Shown: positions 1 to 5,451, counted from the first letter of the stretch. The stretch is 5,451 nucleotides of DNA from Bacillota bacterium (GCA_012800215.1 JAAZJT010000027.1:1-5451), one strand, 5' to 3'. Made by a program: numbers and translations. The notes: a model not told the origin generated them from the sequence alone.

Positions 1-10
1 ACACTATGTC

Positions 11-37
11 AAGAAGCCCGGAAATTCCGGGCTTCTT
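11..37 (-). terminator. Hairpin terminator downstream of folT
   Basis: A near-perfect inverted repeat begins 10 bases beyond the folT stop codon. AAGAAGCCCGGAA pairs with TTCCGGGCTTCTT, giving a GC-rich stem of about 12 bp with a 3-base loop. The 3' arm reads CUUCUU, but no long U tract follows on the minus strand. Because the stem is symmetric it may also act on transcripts from the other side. It is called a terminator from its position and stem strength; the weak U tail is the main doubt. Confidence 0.7.
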
Positions 38-47
38 TCATTACATT

Positions 48-581
48 CTATTTGCCTGCAGATCGTTGGGCACGAAAAGCACGCAACGGTACTATTAAAA
101 CATATGTTGCAATGGTATAAACAGGTATCTGTAAAGCCAGCGCTACCAGCCTCGGTGTTAAAACAGCCATAAATGGAGTTTGATTCAGCCAGGACAAACC
201 CCAGGTAGTCAAAAATGCACCGCTTACGATTTCTGTGGCAATAATTGCCAAAAAAATCTTTAGCTGCCAGAAACTATCTTTTGCACCGAACAGGCGCACT
301 ACCAACGGCGGGATAACTCCGCGTAAGATAGCAGCAAGCGTAATTTGTGGAATAAAGGCTGCACCGAACGGGTTAACAAGATAGCCTGCCAAATCAGCTA
401 CTCCGCCCACCAATCCCCCGATTGCCGGACCAAATAATAAGCCGGCGACATAAATAGGGATGTTACCGAAAGAAAGACGGATTGTGTTTGACATCACCTG
501 AACGGCTGCAAAACGGCTGAGGGCTATGCTCATGGCCACAAATAAACCTGCATTAGTTAAATCCCTAGTTCTGAGCTTCAA
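48..581 (-). CDS. folT: Folate ECF transporter S component FolT
   Basis: This is the substrate-binding integral membrane subunit of an energy-coupling factor (ECF) transporter for folate; it works with a shared T subunit and two ATPases that are not in this window. The 177-residue protein is almost entirely hydrophobic, with about six membrane segments. It matches the FolT type by its N-terminal KLRTRDLTNAGLFVA, the RLSFGNIPIYVAGLLFGP stretch at about residues 35-52, and the following Gly-rich VGGVADLAGYLVNPFGAAF region. Length is typical for S components. An upstream GTG at 590 would add three residues, but that GTG is part of the AAGGAGG ribosome site, so the TTG at 581, 8 bases downstream of the site, is chosen. 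The gene is preceded by a THF riboswitch, which independently supports folate as the substrate, and is followed by a hairpin terminator. Confidence 0.93.
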   Translation of the reverse strand: MKLRTRDLTNAGLFVAMSIALSRFAAVQVMSNTIRLSFGNIPIYVAGLLFGPAIGGLVGGVADLAGYLVNPFGAAFIPQITLAAILRGVIPPLVVRLFGAKDSFWQLKIFLAIIATEIVSGAFLTTWGLSWLNQTPFMAVLTPRLVALALQIPVYTIATYVLIVPLRAFRAQRSAGK

Positions 582-588
582 GAAAAAC

Positions 589-639
589 ACCTCCTTCCCT
601 TAGGATGGCAGAGGGCGCCACACCCAAGAGGAAAGAGGT
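589..639 (-). promoter_or_regulatory. Expression platform: predicted SD-sequestering helix of folT
   Basis: In the RNA, ACCUCUUUCC (639 to 630) is complementary over 10 consecutive positions to GGAAGGAGGU (598 to 589), with one G-U wobble. That pairing covers the entire folT Shine-Dalgarno. The enclosed loop holds a small GGGUG/CGCCC hairpin (625-621 with 617-613). There is no U-rich terminator between the aptamer and the start codon, so control of translation initiation is more likely than transcription attenuation. The pairing is seen in the sequence; its role as the OFF state is inferred from how SD-occluding riboswitches generally work. Confidence 0.6.
590..596 (-). promoter_or_regulatory. 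folT ribosome binding site that decides the start
   Basis: The minus strand reads AAGGAGG, a consensus Shine-Dalgarno, followed by the 8 bases TGTTTTTC and then TTG. The only alternative in-frame start upstream, GTG, begins on the last G of this site and could not be used together with it. The site therefore fixes the folT start at TTG 581. The same bases are complementary to an upstream CU-rich segment (630-639). Confidence 0.85.
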
Positions 640-660
640 TTTCTTAGCTCTTTTAGTGCG

Positions 661-751
661 GCAGCGGATGCGGTGACATATCGCAGGCCAGACCTTTCGT
701 CTACAGGCAACTTCCCATCCCATAGCACTTGACGCATGTCACCTACTCTGC
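661..751 (-). ncRNA. Tetrahydrofolate (THF) riboswitch aptamer
   Basis: This 91-base RNA fits the THF riboswitch class, which senses reduced folates and is known upstream of folate transport and synthesis genes. The 5' side reads GCAGAGUAG, GUGACAU, GCGUCAAGUG, then GGGAUG; the 3' side reads ACGAA, AUGUCACC and GCAUCCGCUGC. Helix P1 is GCAG (751-748) with CUGC (664-661). P2 is a perfect 8 bp helix, GGUGACAU (743-736) with AUGUCACC (679-672). The class's long-range pseudoknot is present as GGAUG (720-716) with CAUCC (670-666). The layout and conserved junction bases match the known fold almost base for base. It lies 80 bases upstream of folT in the same direction, so folate most likely represses FolT production. 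Confidence 0.93.
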
Positions 752-754
752 AGT

Positions 755-787
755 ATTGGTAGCGAGTGCAGACAACCTCGCACCAAT
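755..787 (-). other. Strong hairpin immediately 5' of the THF aptamer
   Basis: In the minus-strand RNA, AUUGGU-GCGAG (787-777) pairs with CUCGC-U-ACCAAU (766-755). This gives an 11 bp helix with one bulged U and a 10-base loop. It ends three bases before aptamer helix P1. It is not part of the standard THF aptamer. Its loop contains UCUGCA (772-767), complementary to UGCAGA (752-747), which includes the 5' strand of P1. It may insulate the aptamer from upstream RNA or compete with P1. The helix is clear; any function is inferred. Confidence 0.6.
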
Positions 788-865
788 TTTCATGAAGTAA
801 AACCGCAAATTTTTTATTTCTCGTTTAGTTTAGCATAAACAGCTGAAAAAAAACAGCCTAATTTT

Positions 866-2629
866 TTAGAATAACCCTTCTACTTTACCGGTCTCGGTGT
901 TAACATCTACACGCATGAAGGCAGGTGTAGCTGCTGTTCCAGGCATCAATGAAATGGTACCTGCCACCGGAACTAAGAAACCGGCACCTTTATAGGTTAA
1001 AATGTCACGAACATGTAATTTCCACCCTTTAGGCACACCTTTGAGCATGGGGTTATCTGATAAGGACAGGTGTGTTTTAACCATGCAGGTACCTAAAGCT
1101 TTCATTTCAGGATCTTTTTCCATACGATCAAGTTTTTCCTGAGCTTCAGCAGTATACTCTACACCGTCTGCACCGTAAACTTCCGTTGCAATCAGGTGGA
1201 TACGTTCACGTAAGGGTGTATCTAAGTCATAGAGGAATTTGAAGTCGTTGGGTTCGTTACATGCATCGATAACTGCATCGGCAAATTCCAGGGCGCCTTC
1301 ACCGCCATATTGCCAATGTCTGGACACAGCAACACGGGCGCCGGCCTCTTCAGTAATGCGACGGACAAGCTTAATTTCATTGTCAGTGTCTGTATGGAAA
1401 GCATTAATACAAACAACTGGGTTAATACCGGCTTTCTTAACAGTATTAATATGGTGGACGAGGTTTTCGCAGCCTTTTTCTACCCATTCCAGATGCTCTT
1501 CGGTGTATGCCGGATCAAGCGGCTTGCCGGGTAGTGGTAGAGGAGCACCGCCATGAGCTTTTAAAGCGCGAATTGTTGCTACAACGACAGCAGCATTTGG
1601 TTTTAAGCCGGACATGCGGCACTTGAGGTTCCAGAACTTCTCAAAGCCAATGTCAGCAGCAAAGCCGGATTCAGTTATAACATAATCCCCTAATTTCAGT
1701 GCAACACGGTCAGCGATGATAGAGGATTGACCAATAGCAATGTTCGCAAAGGGACCGGCATGAACAAAGACAGGCTGTCCTTCGAGGGTTTGCAGGAGGT
1801 TGGGTTTTAAGGCGTCAACCATCCAAGCAGTCATAGCACCAGCTACGCCCAAATCTTCCGTGGTAACGGGATTACCTTTCTTATCATAAGCTACCACAAT
1901 ACGTCCCATGCGTTCACGCATATCTTTCAGGTCTTTGGCAACAGCCAAAATGGCCATTACTTCAGAGGAAACGGCAATGGCAAAACCTGAGCTCATCATA
2001 AAGCCATCTCTTTTGCCACCCAAGCCAATAATAATGTTACGCAGAGCCTGCGCACAGAAATCAATTATCCACTTCATTTCCACATTGCGTGGGTCAATGT
2101 TTAAACGTTTAAGCCCTCTTCTTTCCAGAAAAGCATCACTGGAGTTAAATTCATGCTGAATGCGAGAGGTCAGAGCCACCATTGCCAGGTTGTGAGCATT
2201 CATAATGGCATTAATATCACCAGTTAAACCTAAAGAAAATGGTGTAAGAGGAATACATTGCGCTAAGCCGCCACCAGCCGCAGATCCTTTAACGTTCATG
2301 GTCGGACCACCAGAAGGTTGGCGAATCGTAGCAATTGCTTTTTTACCACGTTTGCCCAGTCCTTGTGTTAAGCCCATGGTAGAGGTTGATTTACCCTCAC
2401 CAAGCGGAGTTGGCGTGATGGCAGTAACATCAATGTATTTGCCATCAGGACGGTCTTTGAGACGTTCCAATACTTTTGCAAAATCAACTTTTGCTACATA
2501 GTGGCCGTAAGGCAGAAGTTCTTCATTTTCCAGTCCCAACTCTTCTCCGAGCTGATAAACTGTCTTCATATTTTTTTCTGCCGCTTCGGCAATTTCCCAG
2601 TCAGCATGTTTTGTGGGGTCAAGTACCAT
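866..2629 (-). CDS. fhs: Formate--tetrahydrofolate ligase
   Basis: This enzyme (FTHFS, EC 6.3.4.3) joins formate to THF using ATP, making 10-formyl-THF in the cytoplasm; it opens the methyl branch of the Wood-Ljungdahl pathway and supplies purine and fMet synthesis. The 587 residues span the whole family. The P-loop-like ITPTPLGEGKST lies at about 71-82, the glycine-rich signature appears as VKGSAAGGGLAQ at about 113-124, and the second signature VATIRALKAHGG is at 350-361. GGEGALE is at 442-448, MPGTAATPAF near 562-571, and the protein ends in the family-typical GLF. It is about 30 residues longer than the classic 559-residue acetogen enzyme, with an extra segment near 155-172. The ATG at 2629 is chosen because AGGGAGGG lies 8 bases upstream; an ATG at 2695 would add 22 non-conserved residues through the ribosome site. 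A strong terminator separates it from ftsH, so it needs its own promoter, which I could not place with confidence. Confidence 0.96.
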   Translation of the reverse strand: MVLDPTKHADWEIAEAAEKNMKTVYQLGEELGLENEELLPYGHYVAKVDFAKVLERLKDRPDGKYIDVTAITPTPLGEGKSTSTMGLTQGLGKRGKKAIATIRQPSGGPTMNVKGSAAGGGLAQCIPLTPFSLGLTGDINAIMNAHNLAMVALTSRIQHEFNSSDAFLERRGLKRLNIDPRNVEMKWIIDFCAQALRNIIIGLGGKRDGFMMSSGFAIAVSSEVMAILAVAKDLKDMRERMGRIVVAYDKKGNPVTTEDLGVAGAMTAWMVDALKPNLLQTLEGQPVFVHAGPFANIAIGQSSIIADRVALKLGDYVITESGFAADIGFEKFWNLKCRMSGLKPNAAVVVATIRALKAHGGAPLPLPGKPLDPAYTEEHLEWVEKGCENLVHHINTVKKAGINPVVCINAFHTDTDNEIKLVRRITEEAGARVAVSRHWQYGGEGALEFADAVIDACNEPNDFKFLYDLDTPLRERIHLIATEVYGADGVEYTAEAQEKLDRMEKDPEMKALGTCMVKTHLSLSDNPMLKGVPKGWKLHVRDILTYKGAGFLVPVAGTISLMPGTAATPAFMRVDVNTETGKVEGLF

Positions 2630-2684
2630 TAAAAATTCCCTCCCTACTATGATTTTAGCTAAATACCTTGTGCCATTTGTATCA

Positions 2685-2712
2685 ATTCGACACACATTTA
2701 GTTATTCCTGCC
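2685..2712 (-). repeat. Copy B of intergenic motif GGCAGGAAT-N15-GAAT
   Basis: In the fhs upstream spacer the minus strand carries GGCAGGAAT (2712-2704), 15 other bases, then GAAT (2688-2685, in the context TCGAAT). The same bipartite arrangement occurs upstream of ftsH with a 16-base gap. Both copies point in the direction of the genes and lie in non-coding DNA. Two copies in one short window suggest a dispersed element, but chance cannot be excluded from this sequence. Confidence 0.4.
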
Positions 2713-2850
2713 TAGATACAACACTTTTTCATGAAACTGCCAACGGAACATCTATTCTGATGCTCTATTTTTTAGCTTTTTCCCTGTTATTATCAGACTA
2801 AACAGATTAAACTATTCAGCAAAAAAGCAAAAATGCGTTACAAGCTAAAA

Positions 2851-2880
2851 AAATGCGGATGACTAAAATCATCCGCATTT
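2851..2880 (-). terminator. Intrinsic terminator of ftsH (bidirectional in form)
   Basis: AAATGCGGATGA and TCATCCGCATTT form a perfect 12 bp stem around a 6-base loop. It starts 7 bases after the ftsH stop codon. On the minus strand the stem runs into TTTTTTTAGC, a proper U tract. The opposite strand also has a T run, so it could stop transcripts from either side. It should isolate ftsH from fhs transcriptionally. Confidence 0.92.
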
Positions 2881-2887
2881 TTTTCTA

Positions 2888-4846
2888 TTATTCCAAATCA
2901 ATTTTTTCCTCGTTAATTAAAACCTGGAGTGTATTTTTATTGAATAGGGAATCCCTTGCCCCCTGCGCTGAATCTGCAGGGCGCCTATCTATATTATCGG
3001 ACGCTTCTCTGCTTTTGGCCGTAAGCTCCCTCTTATTTTTAATTTCTGCAAGAGTTGTACCTTCCATTATAGCAGTTATCTCATCAGCATCGAGCGATTC
3101 TAACTCTAGCAAGGCATGAGCCAGGGCATCTAATTTTTCCCGGTTCTGTTGAATTAGATCTGCAGCCTGCTTATACTGCTCATCAATGATTCTACGTATT
3201 TCCATATCTATGGAATGTGCTACTTCTTCAGAATAGTCGCGGTCACGTGTTATATCCCGACCCAAAAAAACTTGCTCATATTGTTTGCGTCCCAGAGTAA
3301 CGGGCCCCAAACGTTCACTCATACCATATTCCATAATCATTTGACGCACAATGGCAGTAGCACGCTCTAAATCATTTTGTGCCCCCGTCGAAATTTCATT
3401 AAGCACAATTTCTTCTGCCACTCTGCCTGCAAGTAATGTCGTTACGCGTGCCAGCAATTCGGATTTAGTCATATAGTAACGATCCTGCTCCGGCAGCATT
3501 AATGTATAGCCGCCGGCACGGCCCCGGGGGATAATAGACACTTTATGCACAGGGTCTGTGTTCGGCAAGAGGTACCCGACCATTGCATGACCGGCCTCAT
3601 GAAAAGCCACTATTTTTTTCTCAAATTCACTAATGACCCTACTTCTTTTTTCCGTACCGCCAATGACGCGCTCAATGGCGTCCTCCAGCTCTTGCATACT
3701 GATAAGCTTTTTATTTCGGCGACCGGATAGCAGTGCTCCTTCATTAATAATATTTTCCAGGTCAGCACCACTAAACCCGGGAGTCCTGCGAGCTATAACG
3801 CTTAAGTCCACATCTTTAGTTAAAGGTTTATTGCGCGCATGCACTTTTAAAATTGCTTCACGTTCTTTCACATCAGGCAAGTTCACAGTGATTTGGCGGT
3901 CAAATCTCCCGGGACGCAACAATGCCGGATCTAAGATATCAGGACGGTTTGTTGCAGCAATAATAATAATCCCTTCATGGGAATCAAAGCCATCCATTTC
4001 CACCAATAGCTGGTTTAACGTCTGTTCGCGTTCATCATGCCCGCCACCAAGGCCTGCGCCACGTTGGCGACCCACAGCATCAATTTCATCAATAAAAACA
4101 ATACAGGGAGAGTTCTTTTTGGCTGTCTCAAATAAATCACGTACGCGTGAAGCGCCCACACCTACAAACATTTCAACAAAATCAGAACCGGAAATGCTAA
4201 AAAAAGGAACACCAGCCTCACCTGCTACTGCACGTGCCAAAAGAGTTTTACCGGTTCCTGGGCGTCCTACCAGGAGCACGCCTTTGGGAATACGGGCTCC
4301 CAACTCCACAAACTTCCGCGGATCCTTTAAAAACTCAACTATTTCCACTAATTCGTACTTCTCTTCATCTGCACCAGCCACATCATCAAAAGAAACACGC
4401 TTGCGTGAGCTATCATGAAGACGGGCACGTGATTTGCCAAAGTTCATCACGCGATTGCCGCCACCTTGTGTTTGCTGCATAAAGAAAAAGAAAATAACCA
4501 TTAAAATAATGAAGGGGAGAACAATGGAAGCAAGACTGGCCCACCATTGCGGCTCCGGAGGGTCTTCACCGTTGATAGTAACATTATTATCTATCAGGCG
4601 CTGAGTAAGGGCTTCTCTGCTTTCGGTATTATATGTTTCGAAATTTGTTCCATCTTTAAGTGTTCCAGAAATATTATTTTGAACAATTAATACTTCTTTA
4701 ACCCGACCGTCCTCTACTAACGCCACAAATTCATTATACGGTAAGGATTTGGGTGTCTCTAAAGGCTTATTAAAGTAATTAATGATGGCGACTGCGATCA
4801 GCAGAATAACGAGATAAAACATCATCTGCCGCATAAATCGATTCAA
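2888..4846 (-). CDS. ftsH: ATP-dependent zinc metalloprotease FtsH
   Basis: FtsH is a hexameric membrane-bound AAA+ protease that degrades damaged membrane proteins and short-lived regulators. The 652-residue protein (numbered from the TTG) has TM1 at about 9-25, an extracytoplasmic domain at about 26-100 and TM2 at about 104-123. The AAA module has Walker A GRPGTGKT (194-201), pore loop FVGVG (227-231), Walker B IVFIDE (249-254) and the second region of homology with arginine fingers near 311 and 314. The peptidase has the zinc motif HEAGH (416-420) and third ligand Asp492 in TGAQND. The C-terminal tail is charged. Length is normal. A TTG at 4867 would add seven residues translated through the ribosome site, and ATG at 4834 lies too far from it, so TTG 4846 is chosen; it gives the usual MNRF-type N-terminus. 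The gene is flanked by its own candidate promoter and a strong terminator. The Walker A has Arg where most FtsH proteins have the first Pro. Confidence 0.97.
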   Translation of the reverse strand: MNRFMRQMMFYLVILLIAVAIINYFNKPLETPKSLPYNEFVALVEDGRVKEVLIVQNNISGTLKDGTNFETYNTESREALTQRLIDNNVTINGEDPPEPQWWASLASIVLPFIILMVIFFFFMQQTQGGGNRVMNFGKSRARLHDSSRKRVSFDDVAGADEEKYELVEIVEFLKDPRKFVELGARIPKGVLLVGRPGTGKTLLARAVAGEAGVPFFSISGSDFVEMFVGVGASRVRDLFETAKKNSPCIVFIDEIDAVGRQRGAGLGGGHDEREQTLNQLLVEMDGFDSHEGIIIIAATNRPDILDPALLRPGRFDRQITVNLPDVKEREAILKVHARNKPLTKDVDLSVIARRTPGFSGADLENIINEGALLSGRRNKKLISMQELEDAIERVIGGTEKRSRVISEFEKKIVAFHEAGHAMVGYLLPNTDPVHKVSIIPRGRAGGYTLMLPEQDRYYMTKSELLARVTTLLAGRVAEEIVLNEISTGAQNDLERATAIVRQMIMEYGMSERLGPVTLGRKQYEQVFLGRDITRDRDYSEEVAHSIDMEIRRIIDEQYKQAADLIQQNREKLDALAHALLELESLDADEITAIMEGTTLAEIKNKRELTAKSREASDNIDRRPADSAQGARDSLFNKNTLQVLINEEKIDLE

Positions 4847-4853
4847 AAAGATG

Positions 4854-4859
4854 CCTCCT
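4854..4859 (-). promoter_or_regulatory. ftsH ribosome binding site that decides the start
   Basis: The minus strand reads AGGAGG, then CATCTTT, then TTG. The 7-base spacing is optimal and selects TTG 4846 as the start. The longer reading frame that begins at TTG 4867 would run through this site, and the first downstream ATG is 19 bases from it. Confidence 0.8.
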
Positions 4860-4891
4860 CTCTCCAAAGGCTCTGATTTTTCGGATTTCCA

Positions 4892-4920
4892 ATTCTAACA
4901 TATTATATCCTATGCAACAA
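4892..4920 (-). promoter_or_regulatory. Candidate sigma-A promoter of ftsH
   Basis: The minus strand has TTGTTG (4920-4915), a 17-base spacer, and TAGAAT (4897-4892). The -10 is preceded by TG and one base, forming an extended -10 (TGTTAGAAT). A perfect TATAAT (4907-4902) lies just upstream and is an alternative -10, with only TTGTAA at a 15-base spacing as its -35. Either choice starts transcription a few tens of bases before the ftsH ribosome site. The -35 box is weak, so the exact start is uncertain. Confidence 0.5.
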
Positions 4921-4985
4921 GATTACAAACGCATGAATCTTCTCTGCATATATCAATAATAAACTATTACTTAACTTTAACATAG

Positions 4986-5014
4986 ATTCTCTTTCCGGCA
5001 CAGCAATTCCTGCC
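4986..5014 (-). repeat. Copy A of intergenic motif GGCAGGAAT-N16-GAAT
   Basis: Between mobA and ftsH the minus strand carries GGCAGGAAT (5014-5006), 16 other bases, then GAAT (4989-4986). It matches the element upstream of fhs in sequence, orientation and spacing to within one base. This copy also holds a short GGCA/TGCC inverted repeat not shared by the other copy, so the common part is the two boxes rather than a hairpin. Confidence 0.4.
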
Positions 5015-5061
5015 CTTTAATTATCCTAACTTATTAAACAAAATAATATCTAACAAAAATC

Positions 5062-5451
5062 TTAATTTTGTTCTTCCCAGCGTATTCTTTTCGCCATCCG
5101 CAATGCTAATTGATAATCTTGTGGTGTATTGATATTAAAAAATGAAAAACTGTCAGGATCGCAGGGAAAAAGTTCAGATTTATCAACTGTACGCACGCGT
5201 ACATCTGCAAAAAAATCTACAATACGAAAACGCTTTTCTTTAAGCTGCCCCTCTACAAATGGGAGACAATTTTTATGATAGACCGCACATAATGGTTGGT
5301 AATGCTTTCCCTCGACAGGCACTACCACATCGTAACCCTCTCTTTGAGAACATAAGTATTTAACCACTTGCTGCTTTAAAAAAGGCATATCTCCTGCCAC
5401 AACAAAAGTATACTCGTAAGCAGCATGTATTAAACCTGCGTGTATACCTGT
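5062..5451 (-). CDS. mobA: Molybdenum cofactor guanylyltransferase MobA (partial, N-terminus outside window)
   Basis: MobA transfers GMP from GTP to molybdopterin-bound molybdenum, making the guanine dinucleotide cofactor used by DMSO-reductase-family enzymes such as many formate dehydrogenases and nitrate reductases; it acts in the cytoplasm. The visible 129 residues run open to the window edge. They begin TGIHAGLI and continue into FVVAGDMPFL, the family motif around the metal-binding Asp (about residue 21 here). DVVVPV, PLCAVYHK and C-terminal FFNINTPQDY (about 105-113) follow the family order. A GTG at 5400 could be mistaken for a start, but it lies inside the conserved VVAGDMPF motif and the frame stays open and MobA-like upstream, so the real start is further right. 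About 60-80 residues, including the nucleotide-binding GG motif, should be missing. No terminator is visible after the TAA. A fusion to another cofactor-synthesis domain on the unseen side cannot be excluded. Confidence 0.9.
   Translation of the reverse strand, partial: TGIHAGLIHAAYEYTFVVAGDMPFLKQQVVKYLCSQREGYDVVVPVEGKHYQPLCAVYHKNCLPFVEGQLKEKRFRIVDFFADVRVRTVDKSELFPCDPDSFSFFNINTPQDYQLALRMAKRIRWEEQN

Noticed and set aside
817..838. TGCTAAACT-like extended -10 before the folT leader
   Set aside because: The -10 match is only four of six and no acceptable -35 lies at the right distance, so a separate folT promoter could not be supported.
841..858. AGCTG-A8-CAGCC inverted repeat as a terminator for fhs
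   Set aside because: The stem is only 5 bp with one wobble on the minus strand and an 8-base U loop, and the sequence after it (GUUUAUGC) is a poor U tract. On the plus strand a T run follows, but no plus-strand gene is present.
2205..2501. 98-codon plus-strand open frame inside fhs
   Set aside because: It is antisense to the conserved FTHFS P-loop region and has no plausible ribosome site or recognisable domain; other plus-strand frames within fhs were rejected for the same reason.
2715..2743. TTGGCA (2743-2738) as the -35 of an fhs promoter
   Set aside because: The -35 is a good match, but at 17-19 bases downstream the sequence offers only TGTATC, GTATCT or TATCTA, none a convincing -10.
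2833..2858. Short direct repeat AAAATGCG near the ftsH terminator
   Set aside because: It is explained by an A-rich spacer next to one arm of the terminator stem and is too short to indicate an element.
3633..4418. 261-codon open frame on the plus strand inside ftsH
   Set aside because: It is antisense to the most conserved AAA module of FtsH, shows a biased Ser/Arg/Pro composition typical of a reverse-frame shadow, and resembles no family I recognise.
4903..4983. 26-codon minus-strand frame (ATG 4983 to TAA 4903) between mobA and ftsH
   Set aside because: It has only a weak GAAAGAG-like upstream sequence, a Leu/Ile-rich composition expected from AT-rich DNA, and it runs through the likely ftsH promoter.

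Overview
The window looks like chromosomal DNA of a low-to-moderate GC, Gram-positive anaerobe of the Clostridia, possibly Peptococcaceae-like. The grounds are strong AGGAGG-type ribosome binding sites, TTG start codons, AT-rich spacers, an ECF-type folate transporter subunit under a tetrahydrofolate (THF) riboswitch, and a long-form formate--THF ligase of the kind common in anaerobes. The genus is not determinable from the window alone. All four genes lie on the minus strand, so transcription runs from the right end of the window to the left.

From right to left: (1) the C-terminal two thirds of a molybdenum cofactor guanylyltransferase (mobA), whose N-terminus lies outside the window; (2) a 215 bp AT-rich spacer holding a promoter candidate; (3) ftsH, a complete membrane-anchored AAA+ zinc protease with a probable TTG start, followed by a strong intrinsic terminator; (4) a 258 bp spacer; (5) fhs, formate--tetrahydrofolate ligase; (6) a 284 bp leader that holds a well-conserved THF riboswitch, an upstream hairpin and a Shine-Dalgarno-sequestering expression platform; (7) folT, the folate-binding S component of an ECF transporter, also with a probable TTG start, closed by a hairpin terminator at the left edge.

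The functional theme of the left half is folate one-carbon metabolism. FolT brings in folate under direct feedback from reduced folates through the riboswitch, and Fhs charges THF with formate, the entry step of the methyl branch of the Wood-Ljungdahl pathway or of purine and fMet one-carbon supply. MobA makes the guanine-dinucleotide form of molybdenum cofactor, which many formate dehydrogenases use, so a link through formate is possible but inferential. FtsH is a housekeeping quality-control protease and is probably an independent unit.

No mobile element, CRISPR array, tRNA or rRNA is visible. The protein genes are ordinary. The most interesting material is the folT leader RNA, where several mutually exclusive pairings can be read directly from the sequence, and a short two-part motif shared by the ftsH and fhs upstream spacers.
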